Assembly: GCA_900239685.1 (NCBI GenBank)
Contig: OENT01000177.1
Coordinates: 1 to 64,000, forward strand
Length of the DNA stretch: 64,000 nucleotides
Direction of reading: 5' to 3'
DNA from: Rotaria macrura
Taxonomy: Eukaryota > Rotifera > Eurotatoria > Philodinida > Philodinidae
Shown: positions 20,064 to 31,277 of the stretch, piece by piece
Numbering within the stretch: position 1 is the stretch's first letter
Layout: each line of letters opens with the position of its first letter
Position numbers and translations under genes: made by a program
The notes under the pieces: model-generated
The model's database searches: none
Seen by the model: only the letters and a program-made list of their open reading frames with translations
Told to the model about the DNA's origin: nothing

Positions 20064-21246
20064 GCCCCAGGTCGTTCGTTCCGGAGACCGGAACCCGCAG
20101 GAAACGGGATATTTTCCGGCTACTTCCTCCCGGTTCCGGTGTATTTCCGGCCGGAAAAACCACCGGAACATGGAAGCAGTATTCCGGCCGGATTTATCCG
20201 TACCCGAAACCTGGATATTCCCGAGACTTCCGGAAACCGGAAATTTCAAGGAAATACCACGGATCAGCCAGGAACCAACCAGAACTATGGCACGTTCCGC
20301 CAGGATCCAACCGTAAAATACAATAATCCGGTAAAGAAGAGTCGGAAACCACCGTATTCCGAATAAATTATTTCTGCTTTGGAAATCGGGCCTCCCCTTC
20401 AAAAACAATTACATCGCATATTAAATTCTCATTTATATCGTTCCTTGATCTCCAAATCATCGATTTACAAAAAAAGACCTTTAAAGGTCTTTTTTGGGAT
20501 TTTTTTGTCTAAGTCCTTTAATTTAAGGGCGATGTCCATCACCGGGATAGTTTACCATATTTTGATGGGGTCGCTTGAGAATTTGAGATTTGTTACTTAA
20601 TTTGTTATTGGTTTCAGAGCATTAATTATTATTCGAAATTTTTTGATAAAAATTTGAAATGAAAGGTCCTTCAGAGACTTTAGAAGCGTCACTTACCTTG
20701 ATTGAAGACTCAGGAAAGTCTCAAAACGCTGGTGCTTAACATGTGTGGTGTTCTTACACATATCGTTTTCGATTTGTCAAAGTCTAAAAGTCTGATTTTA
20801 AGGTCTTCGGACTGAAAATTCCTATTTTTGTGACAAAAGCGAGTTTGGAGGGAAATGTATAATGTTTCACTAGAATTTTATTTGTTCCCAGGGTATGTTC
20901 TGCTGTGTTTTTGGCTTGTTTAAAAAAGAAGTAAAAGCTGGATTCAAAGTTCGGAGACTTGACTTAATAATTCTGAGTATTTAGCGCTGTTTTGGAAACG
21001 GCCAGATGAGTTTTCGGGAGCTTAGCGGAAACGGTCAGATCTGAGTCGTGTTCTCTCCGGATGGGAAAATTGCTTTTTCCGTTATAGGAAACGGGAACCG
21101 TATCCGTGGATACGCTCCGGTGCCCGGAATTGCCGGGAAGTAAGCCGGATCCGGAAGCCAGAACTGATTTCAGAAACCCGCTTCCGGAATTCGTGGGAAT
21201 AACACGGGATCCGGCCGGTTCCCACCGTACGTCTCGGACCTGGGGC
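20064..21246. repeat. GC-rich CCGGAA foldback region bounded by CCCCAGGTC and GACCTGGGG
   Basis: The left end is CCCCAGGTCGTTCGTTCCGG and the right end GGACCTGGGGC. Both ends (20064-20360 and about 21000-21246) are unusually GC-rich for the window and packed with TTCCGG/CCGGAA motifs. The middle is AT-rich and holds a hairpin AAAAAGACCTTTAAAGGTCT at 20470-20500. The several open frames at 20036-20408 arise from this repeat structure on both strands and are not genes. Confidence 0.5.
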
Positions 21247-22468
21247 ACAGGGCTTAGCAGCAAAAAATTCGCGTTACTTGCTATTTTTCAACACATGCTT
21301 TATCGTCAGCTACCGTCATCTATCAAGAATTTTGCAATCTATATGCATATCAAAAGTAAAACATGGAGTATGGAATCTTGAGTGAGTCACTTACATCATA
21401 TAAATTCTTTCTTTCCTGTCGGTCGCTTTTTTTTCCGCTGTTTTAGTCTACTGTGCAATTTTTGCAGAATGTATGGGTATATAAGAATGATGCAGTCAAT
21501 TCCTCAAGCATACTTACCTGCCACGGATGCATTAACGATCAGGAACGTTAATGCTCCAGGTCGAGGCGCGGGCATTGCACACCGCTCCCGTTGACGCCTG
21601 CGAAAAGTCCACATCGGGCTTTCTCGAGTGGATAATTTGTTCCGCGGCCACTTGCGTTCGCGCATTGGCCATTTCAACAAATCATATAGAAAACTATTGA
21701 AATGGTTTCCAATAAGTAGTATAATGCAGGTTTCTATCACACACAGCTTCTAACACGTGTAACGATAATTTGAAATTTAATTGTTCATGTGTTTTTTTAA
21801 TTTCTAATATTCTGATGAGGGTTGATACGACTTAAAGCAATGTACGTAATAGGAGATATATCATACGTTAGAATATTTTTGAAATTTTTGTATTGGAATA
21901 CGTACTTAGTTAGTTCGAAAGGTCACACATTTAAACTTCATTACAGATGATAATCTACGATCAAACTATAATTTATTAATATTCTTATGCTCAGTTTGTG
22001 TGAATGGATTATTGTCAATGTATTTAAAGTGTTGAAGCAAATGGTAATAGTAGATTTTCTTTAGAGTATAGATCTGGTAAAGCAACAAGCTTTTTATTCA
22101 TCTGTATAGTTTCATCTTTGTGTTTGCAAATACGAGAAATATGAAAGGTATAGTTAAAAAAGAATAACTAGACAATTTAAAAACTGCGATTTTTTAATGT
22201 AATCGGTTTTGTAAGGAAATAATAAGCAAAATTTTGAATTTCATCAAACATGGTTTCGATCAGTCAAATCGAGTCAAAAAACAATTCCATTTCAGATATA
22301 TTTGCCATGCATTAAAAGAGACGTCGCAAGAGTTACGTATCAATAATATTGAATGATTGAACAACGAAGGTGGAAAGAATATTCACTTCGATGAATAGTA
22401 ATTGATCAATGTCGTTACAATTAAAAAAACGATAACGAATTCAACAACAAGTTAAATGCAGGATAACA
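21247..22468. other. Spacer upstream of the Mutator-like element
   Basis: CCAGGTCGAGGCGCGGG at 21555 may be one more degraded CCAGGTC end. No gene is recognised. Confidence 0.4.
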
Positions 22469-22500
22469 GAGAAAAATCGGTACACCGACTTTTGAGCCTA

Positions 22501-22662
22501 CGACAGTTGAGCCCCGACAGTTGAGCCCCGACAGTTGAGCCCCGACAGTTGAGCCACCCGACAGTTGAGCTCCCGACAGTTGAGTTCCCGACAGTTGAGC
22601 CTAACGACAGTTGAGCCACCCGACAGTTGAGCTCCCGACAGTTGAGTTACCGACACTTGAGC
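22501..22662 (+). repeat. Left subterminal array, 11 x CGACAGTTGAG
   Basis: Eleven units, about 14-16 nt each, with linker variants CCC, CCACC, CTCC, TTCC and CCTAA. Linker order repeats (CCACC-CTCC-TTCC, later CCACC-CTCC-TTAC), so a block of several units was itself duplicated. Confidence 0.85.
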
Positions 22663-22906
22663 TTTTTATAGACAGACTGGGTCAAAGGAAATAGATGTCA
22701 GGGGAAATTTTATGAAAATTAAAGTACGGTGTACGTCATGGCACCTACAAGTTGGAAATGGCTATCTTAGTAGAACAGAGAAATTTAATATCTCGAAAGA
22801 GACGATACTTCTTCGTACGTGATTAGCTATTGTATCAGCGAATGGTATAAGTTTAACGATAACGAAAGAAAAACATACACATCATTTTAAAAAGTACCGA
22901 TTCGCC

Positions 22907-23430
22907 ATGTCCATTGTGAAATCATCGAAAGGAAAAGACCAACTTCTCTATGAAGGCTTTCGTTATAGAAGAGCAAACAAAAGCCAAGTCACATGGCGAT
23001 GTGATCTATATTGGTCGTATCAATCGTAATAATCATCATCGTTTACCTCGGTTTCCTATCTCATTTTGGAATTGTTTCGCTCGTCTTGATGTTAAATTAC
23101 CACGCATGAATAATGGCCAGGAAGGCTGGCATAATGCTCTACAAGTAAGATTCCACACTTATGAACTAATTTTAGGGTCTTCATGTAAAATACTTTTTTC
23201 AGAAATGTATGCGTAAAGCACCATCGATATACGAATCAATTAAAGATCTCAAGACAGAACAACATGCCAATTTAATTTTTGCGGAAAGAGCCGATGCTGG
23301 TGTTGCAAAGCTAACTAAACGGTTAATTTATGCGGAAATGGACGAACAATTACAAATTTTAATCAGTAATTTTCATACATGTACGAGTGAAGAGTATTTC
23401 AAGAAAGCCAGAGCATTATTTAAATTTTAG
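22907..23430 (+). pseudogene. Internally deleted FLYWCH-MULE transposase remnant
   Basis: The frame from 22907 reads SSKGKDQLLYEGFRYRR ... TWRC, the first half of a FLYWCH zinc finger, and stops at 23029. In the +1 frame from about 23000 the sequence becomes VIYIGR, then PRFPISFWNCFARLD and LPRMNNGQEGWHNALQ, the C-terminal signature of MULE transposases. A 58-nt intron (23145-23202) precedes KCMRKAPSIYESI and the final exon ends at 23430. An AATAAA-like signal follows at about 23442. The catalytic DDE region is missing. The original protein has lost its middle, with the join inside about 22994-23010. An ORF of two exons starting at the ATG at 22950 could still be translated. Confidence 0.75.
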
Positions 23431-23505
23431 TTTTCATTTTTTAATAAAGCTTTTCACTATCATAATTATTCATGTTGATAGTCGGGCGATACCTATATAT
23501 GAGAA

Positions 23506-23635
23506 GCTCAACTGTCGGGAGCTCAATTGTCGGGAGCTCAACCGTCGCTAGGCTCAATTGTCGTTAGGCTCAACTGTCGGGAGCTCAACTGTCGGGTGGC
23601 TCAACTGTCGGGGCTCAACTGTCGTAGGCTCAAAA
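23506..23635 (-). repeat. Right subterminal array, 8 x CGACAGTTGAG (reverse)
   Basis: Eight units of the same repeat in reverse orientation, several with CAATTG or CGGTTG variants, ending at the CGACTTTTGAGCC terminus. It is shorter and more diverged than the left array. Confidence 0.85.
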
Positions 23636-23655
23636 GTCGTGTCACCAGAAAAATC

Positions 23656-24844
23656 ATATTTTTGCCATTTCAAAATAGTAATGATATCGTGTTCTTGTTT
23701 TCCGTTCATATTTAATATTTCCTTATAAGATGATCTGTATGGATTTACTAAGCTGCACTTCTATTTCTTAAAGTCAAGTTTCATCAAAATAGAATCTCTT
23801 TTCGTTATTATCACAAGAACAATTACCATAGCTGTATCCTCCAGCCTTCTTTTTTGAAATGAGTAATAGTATAAAATTTATATTTGGGCTAGATTTTTGT
23901 TTTAGATTGATTAAATGTTCTTATGCAATTCTTATATTTTCACTTACGAAGTATACTAACGACAGTCAACATGCATTATTTATGTCTACTAGTGTCACTT
24001 CTTATATTTCAATAATTGAACACATGAAAACTCTTCACCACGTAGGGTTCATTGTCAAATAGACATCGTCTATTCTTTTGTATCCGACAAACGACTTGTC
24101 AATTAATTGAACGATAAATCTATTTCTTTAACATACATAAAATTTCAAAAGATATCGACGATAAAATAATAGTTTAATAAATTGCGTTCGATAGAATCAT
24201 GCTCTGAAGACATCAATTGCCTAATGTAACTAGAATTTCATATGTTGTTACATACACATCTATTCGCTTCACATGTTTAAAATTCTAACAAGCAAAAGAT
24301 ACTAGTCAAAGATCAACTGATTCGTACTTCAAGTCTACAAAAAATAAGTCATCGAGTTTCAGATATTAATAGTGTACAATCATTGTGTCAGAGTCTGACA
24401 ACGATTATCTTTTGCATCGTGAATAAAGTGAAAAAATCAGAAACGGCGCAACTTTGTGTTTTGGACATTGTTTTTGAAAATCATGAGTTGATGTTGAACG
24501 ATCATGTTGATAAATTTTCTAGATTTCGAATGAATTCAACGCATTGAGAAAAAGAAATCCCAGCGAGAGAGAGTTTTACAACAACTAGTGTCCTCTGTTG
24601 AAACTATCGAAATAAATGTAATATTATTTTCTTTGCAACTATATAATCATTTACAGTATCCTAGGCATATAATTCTCAAATATGAGATTCGGAAATTTGA
24701 CTCAGCATAACATGTGGTTGAAGTACGAACCAATGATAATAATTTGTTCACTGCTAACCAAAGCAAGCATCCATCTAGTTGTATACAAAAGCCATCATCT
24801 TTCATGGTCTATAGTGTTCTGCTTTCTTTCCAGATTAACTCAGA
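23656..24844. other. Spacer between MULE and NDUFB3
   Basis: Only short open frames are present, and no domain is recognisable. A pyrimidine-rich TTTCTTTCCAG at about 24825-24835 could be the acceptor of a 5' UTR intron of NDUFB3. Confidence 0.4.
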
Positions 24845-25353
24845 ATGGTAGCTGGCTCAGCTAAAACTCACTCAGCTGGTGGACAACATTCGGCAACTGG
24901 TGACCACGGAAAAGCAGCAGCTGCCTACCCAAATAGATTTCCAAATTCTTGTGAATTTCGTGTTCCTGGTAAATTTAACTCGACAGTTTCACTGCAGAGA
25001 ATTCGATTTGTTTTTCATATCGATTTTCAGATTGGCGTTCTTATAAAGTCGATGGTATTCCTGAATTAGAACAGCATCGTTCGAAATTATCAAATAAAGG
25101 TCTTCGTGATCCTTGGATTCGAAATCAAGCATGGCTGTATGACCCCAAAGTCGGTGCTTATCCACAATGGCGCTTAAGTTTACGTACTGCTTTCTTTGGT
25201 TTTCGTTACGCTATGGTGGCATTAGCAACATGTCTTATAACAGAAAAATTATTTGAAAAAGCGTTTCCACCATTTCATGGACATATACATTTATACAATC
25301 CGGATAAACCTCATTCACATGATCATCATGGTGAACAACATGATCATCATTAA
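24845..25353 (+). CDS. NDUFB3: NADH dehydrogenase (ubiquinone) 1 beta subcomplex subunit 3
   Basis: Exons 24845-24968 and 25031-25353 join to 148 codons with a 62-nt intron. The conserved core is clear: PDWRSYKVDGIPELEQ, LSNKGLRDPWIRNQAWLY, then a hydrophobic helix around FFGFRYAMVALATCLITEKL. The GLRDPWxRNxAW motif defines this accessory subunit of complex I, which sits in the inner mitochondrial membrane arm. The protein is longer than the roughly 100-residue mammalian form, with about 40 extra N-terminal residues rich in Ala, Gly and His. The C-terminal tail ends SHDHHGEQHDHH. In human NDUFB3 the His-rich stretch is at the N-terminus. Confidence 0.9.
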
Positions 25354-28300
25354 GAACACTTTCCCTTAATTATAACCTTAGCGTTCTTCTTCTTTTTTCA
25401 ACTGTAGATTTTTGAAAAAGAAAACATCCATATGGACCCTTTTATCTTGTTCGTTTCGTTATTTTATATAACAAGGATTTCATGAAAAGAATGAGTTTAG
25501 TAATAATTATATGAGAGAACAGAAACATAAACTATTCTGATTCATTTAGTTACATATTGAACAATGATTTATTATCTTTTCAAAGTAAATAATTAATTCT
25601 GATTGAACATATGACTTCACTGGTACACCAAATTGACTGAAGAAGAAAAATCCTACAGCGATCTAATATGCATATCTTTGTATTTTTCTAATTCATTCAA
25701 TAGTTTTAACTTCTAAAGGTTTTTTTGGTTGAGAATAGCCTAGATAGTTGATTGCTTTTAGCTCAATCGATTTTGAGGCGTTCAAATCTTGTTATTGAGT
25801 TGTTGTAAGATAGATTTTTCCCGATATCTATGCGATCTTCAAGCGTGTGTGGAGGTTCCATTTTCTTGGCATCTTTCTAACCGTTAAGGTTTGAATAGAA
25901 AAATCTATAGTATGTTTCTTTTCTTCTTTTAATAGTTCAACGAAGTGAACAAAAATCTGTCATGTGAAAACCAGCATCGAACAGACGAGTATATTCATAT
26001 TTTTTCTTTTACACAATTTGCGAAGATCTTTTCTTATTCATGTCAGCTAAGGAAACCCCAAATTGTTTTTTGGCAAAAAATGTTGAGTGTTTTAATTCTC
26101 TTAAATGAGCGACACAGTATGCTTCAAGGAAAACACCACGCACCCTAGAAATGTCCATAAGAGAAACACATAGACCAATCGAAATCTTGACCATGTGATG
26201 TTCAAAACTGATGAAAGCATGATTGAATGTGAGCTGAAGGAGTCAAGCTATCAGCAGGGGATAACTACGGACGGTCATTAGGGAAGGTTTCCACGTAAGA
26301 ACCACTACAAATCTGATCTAATTTATATAGATAATATGTTGTATTTGAATTTTAAAGGATACCTTTTGTATTTGTGAAACCAGTTCGAATATTCTTTTGA
26401 AACGATGTGACTCGATGTAAATGTCACATTTCAATGACACTATCATCGAGTAGTTGATCTTTCAAAATAAAAGGATAGAATGTCGTAATCTCGAAATTAA
26501 ACAGTTAGTTATCGTGCATTCCCTAACATGAAAGGTATGAATTCTTCTTGCTACTTTGGTGTGATAAATTCGATTGGCATGCTTGATAGTAAAGAACAAA
26601 ATGTTATTACTACCGATGTAAATCAAAATGCCCACTGCAAGTCAAGACTACGTCTAATGAAATCTGTCTTTAATTTTCTATTTCATATTCACGAAAATCG
26701 ATCAACTCGAACATGTTAGGTGTGCCTCGACTTTAACAACACTTACAATATTCTGAGTGTTACAGATAAGAACTAATCAATGATTGTAAATTTTCTAGCC
26801 AAATATGCTGCGTTGCAATCTCCATAAGACTATTAATTTATATTCAAAACGGCAGAAAAGGAATCTTTTTATAGACTGTATTATGCTGCTGAGTTAATGG
26901 AGTTTTTGTTACTGGCATTTTATAATCAAAGATAGGCAACTTCAACTGTGAACCTGACAATATTCTCACCAGAGCTTGAATGAAGTTGGAGGGAGATTTT
27001 AAGAATTCGGCGTGGAGTGGAAGTTGATAGATTTTCCAAAAGAATGAATATTTTTTTCAATGAAATGTTGCCTTGTTGTAGTGAAGATAGTAGAATTAGG
27101 CATAAAAAACTTATTAAACGATACATAAGCATGTCATTCATTGATGCTCATTGCAAATTTATATTCGGAAGATTTTATTTCTAAAATCATGGTCAAAGCA
27201 ATTCGAACTGTTAGAATCAGATTTCAATTTTTAAATTGAAAGTTGAAATTAGTATGGAATTTTAGAAAAAATGGTTGGGAGCTCGATTTAGGCGATTTGT
27301 CCATCTCTTTTCATAATTATGTATTATTTTCATGGGAATCTATATTTATTATAAAAGAAAAAAAGAAATACTGCTGTTAAACAGCTTGTGAAAAAGTCTA
27401 ATGAAGGCCTAGATTCACAAATTATGTTGCTATGTACTGTATCATATTGTCTTACAAATGTTAAACACCGAGAATAGCACAAGTGTCTTGGTTAATGACT
27501 GATCTTTAAAAATATGCGATGATAATGTTCTCCATGATTCAATCCAGTCTATTTTGAACGAATTTAGTAAACAAATATTTTTTCACTTTATAAAAATTGA
27601 TTGAATGTACAACTCAATTATTATACAGAAGTTCATTTGCAAGCTAGTAAATCACATAAATTGTTCTTCCCAATCGATATTGATAGTGACTAAATTTTTA
27701 GTAGCCAGTTGAATTTAGATTAACAAGTTTTCTGTGTGTGGTTGCTCAAGTTTCATCAATTGATTTACAGAATACAGTCTATAAAAAATTTCTTCTCTGT
27801 TGTTTTGATCTCAATGAACAGAGATTTATCGAGACTGAAGTGCTTCATCTTGTGAATGGAAACTTAGAATAATCGATGATTTCTCGGCTGAAATATTTCA
27901 ACAAATGTAAATAACGTAAAACTTGTGACACACACACGGTATTTCATTGATTTTTGCTTTATTATAGATGAGAGTTCGTTTGACTACTAAAACAGTATCT
28001 TTTCTAAAACGGCGAGTTCGTTTTGATTTCGTCTATTTTAGTATTCATAACATCTTTTTCTTTTCTCAACCCATGAAAAGACAGCGAATAAGTCAATACT
28101 AAATTTGAACTCTCATATAAAATCATCAGTAATTTAGAAGAAAAATTCTTCGGTCGATTGCAGTTTTCTTCAATAGTAACTGAAATATAAGATTTACAAT
28201 TCTTTGAAAGCTCATTTGAAAAGTCACTAAAAATAAACTTTCCGAATCATTTTCTACTTTTTTCCTCTCAAATGGAGTACCTATTTTTGTTCTCAAACGA

Positions 28301-28521
28301 GGAGAACTCAATTTATTCAACTTGTCTTCTCTGAATACTGATTCCCTGCTGTTTATGTTGTGCCGACTGTATGACATGGAAAAAAGGCTTTGCGTTTTTT
28401 TCTCATCGGATACTGCTGTCAACAAAGTCAGACCAAATATGTGTTTGCATAAGTAAGGTAGGTATAAAGCAAGGAGGATGCTTAAATCTTCTTTTTTACA
28501 TTTTAGTTTAGACAAACAAGA
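25354..28521. other. Gene-poor interval
   Basis: I see no exon with family resemblance on either strand across about 3.1 kb. Short frames at 25945, 26528 and 26926 are AT-rich and unsupported. The 163-codon minus frame at 28126-28617 overlaps the first CDC42-family exon and lacks domain signal. Confidence 0.4.
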
Positions 28522-29401
28522 ATGAAAGAGAACACGCAAAATATCAAGTGTGTGATAGTAGGTGATGGTGCTGTTGGTAAGATAAGAAAGAATCTTTATT
28601 TTTATGATGTTTTTCATTTTATTAATTAGGAAAAACTTGTATGTTAATTACTTATGCAACAAGTAAATTTCCAATTCAATATGTTCCAACAGTAAGCCGG
28701 ATTTAGAATTGTGTTTTTCTGTTCGATATTATTCATAAGAATTCATTTAGGTATTCGATAATTATGCTGTGACAATAGCGATCGATGGAAAACCGTGTAC
28801 ATTAGGTTTATTCGATACAGCTGGTTGGTAAACTTTCTATTTCGCTGTATGACTACTATCTACATGTTTTCATATTTCAGGTCAAGAAGAATTTGATCGT
28901 CTACGTCCATTAAGTTATCAAATGACCGATATATTTTTAGTTTGCTTCAGCGTTGTATCATTCTCATCATTTTCAAATATACGTGAAAAGGTTTGTTTCA
29001 AAATATATAAGATGAAGCATGATCGCTATCTCTTTGATTTTTTTTAGTGGTCACCTGAAATAGTGCATCATTGCCCTAAAGTACCTTTTATAATTGTGGG
29101 TACACAAACAGATCTTCGAGATGATCAAGCTACAATAGAAAAATTACAAAAGTCAAATGAAAAACCAATAACACGTCGGCAAGGTACACAGTTGGCGAAT
29201 GAAATGAAAGCTGTGCAGTACGTTGAATGTAGTGCACGAAGCCAAGTAATTGTTCTTTTCTTTGAATCAAACCAATATTCGGTATTTTTTTCATTTTTCT
29301 AGGAAGGCTTAAAACATGTTTTCGACCAAGCAATAATGGTCGCACTGAAAAATAGAAGACGATGCTCTAAATCTGATAAACGTTCTTGTGTACTCATCTA
29401 A
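28522..29401 (+). CDS. CDC42/Rac-family small GTPase, divergent paralog
   Basis: Six exons: 28522-28576, 28630-28691, 28751-28823, 28881-28990, 29048-29245 and 29303-29401, giving 198 residues. The P-loop is GDGAVGKT, switch I is YVPTVFDNYAV, switch II is [16 protein letters not shown], and TQTD (for TKxD) and ECSA bind the base. The Rho insert helix is present, and the C-terminus is basic and ends in a CVLI prenylation box. All five introns match the positions and phases of the CDC42 gene 320 bp downstream, so the pair is a tandem duplication. Compared with CDC42 it has extra N-terminal residues (MKENTQN), a changed stretch in switch I to beta-3 and a longer basic tail. Catalytic Gly and Gln residues are kept. 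A distinct membrane address or effector set is inference. Confidence 0.93.
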
Positions 29402-29720
29402 AAGCTTGATGAAATAAACATATACTTTCTTTTTTTTCCGATAAAATTTACTTATTACTATATGTTGTCGTGAACAGAAACCAATTAATAAAATCATTTT
29501 ATATCAAGCGACTACAGCGCTCCAAGCAATAGAGGTCGCTCAGAATATGAAACTCTTGTCTCTAATTCGTACTTCCTTGACATCCATTTATTTCATTTGT
29601 TTATCTATTTACTCAACAGGCCAAACCTAATCTCGTCATCATCACCATTTTTAACTCAGATATATATTTATATATATATATTCACCTACTTGATAAATAG
29701 AAAACAAAAGATTATTAACA

Positions 29721-30612
<892 letters not shown>

Positions 30613-31027
30613 AAGCAAATGTTCAATTGGATTGTGCTATACCAAAGAGCGAGAGACCTTTTTTTTCTTGTCATTCTAATCTTCAATAACCATGTTCTTC
30701 TTTTTTTGCTACCTACTAGTTATGTTTTTCTTTGTCCAAGTATTATATATGTTGTAGTGAGGAAGAGAATATCGTATGTATTTCATTATATAAATCGATA
30801 CAATCCTCTAGATTTCTTTGTCATTATTGTAACATATAATCTCATCTATTACTATGTGTTTCCCATTATATTTGTTCTTTTTCTTTTATAATAATCTGTA
30901 TAACAATATATATGTATGTAATTCTCTCGTTCGTGTGTTTTTTTTCAACTTTAATAATATAAAGATTATAAGAAGAAAAAAAGAGATAGTAGAAAATGTT
31001 CATTTATTGAAGGAAAATATAGATAGA
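30613..31027. other. Convergent 3' region between CDC42 and the inhibitor gene
   Basis: T-rich sequence from about 30660 to 30950 between two convergent genes. The open frames at 30619-30891 and 30854-31078 reflect T-rich composition (Phe/Tyr/Ile-rich), not genes. Confidence 0.45.
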
Positions 31028-31277
31028 TTAACCAGTGTGTGGTGTTTGAACGATGATGTTATTGTCATCGACGAATAAACGAACACGTTGAATACGATAA
31101 TCACGTGTGCAAGGTGCTCCTTCAGGTTTTATTTCAGGTTGATAACCTAAACCATAGAAGAGAGTATTAAGATACTGAATTGTACGAGTAAAATCTACCT
31201 TGGGCTGTCAATTCACTTTCAACTGCATTGGCATTTTTACCAACGAATTCAGGCCAAGACTTTGCTTCATCAGACAT
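31028..31277 (-). CDS. Eglin / potato inhibitor I family serine protease inhibitor
   Basis: Two exons, 31277-31199 and 31146-31028, joined across a 52-nt GT-AG intron, give 65 residues, the normal size for the family (MEROPS I13). The start reads MSDEAKSWPEFVGKNANAVE, with the family WPE(L/F)VGK motif. The second half has IKPEGAPCTRDYRIQRVRLF. The loop GAPCTRDY aligns with the eglin loop, where the residue before Asp is P1, so P1 is Arg here. That predicts trypsin-like targets rather than elastase or chymotrypsin (inference). No signal peptide is visible, so the product is either cytosolic or unconventionally released. The exon is shorter than usual ORF cut-offs and is easily missed. Confidence 0.85.

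Larger units (their letters stand above)
22479..23646. mobile_element. Mutator-like element (MULE), 1,168 bp, with tandem-repeat termini
   Basis: AGAAAAATC occurs immediately outside both ends (22470-22478 and 23647-23655), a 9-bp duplication typical of MULEs. The ends are inverted: GGTACACCGACTTTTGAGCC on the left, and the reverse complement of the right end reads GGTGACACGACTTTTGAGCC. Next to each end lies an array of the unit CGACAGTTGAGC with 2-4 nt linkers, 11 units on the left and 8 on the right in opposite orientation. Between them is a short two-exon coding remnant of a FLYWCH/MULE transposase. Confidence 0.88.

Noticed and set aside
20036-20408. Cluster of overlapping ORFs on both strands
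   Set aside because: They fall in the GC-rich CCGGAA foldback repeat. Symmetry and the lack of stops from GC content explain them.
22501-23635. Possible CRISPR-like array from the regular CGACAGTTGAG repeats
   Set aside because: Linkers are 2-4 nt, not spacers. The arrays are inverted and tied to MULE ends in a eukaryotic sequence.
28126-28617. 163-codon minus-strand ORF
   Set aside because: It overlaps the first exon of the CDC42-family gene antisense, shows no domain, and has AT-rich composition typical of shadow frames.
31028-31277. Frameshifted pseudogene of an inhibitor
   Set aside because: The apparent frame break is removed exactly by a 52-nt GT-AG intron, which restores the whole domain.
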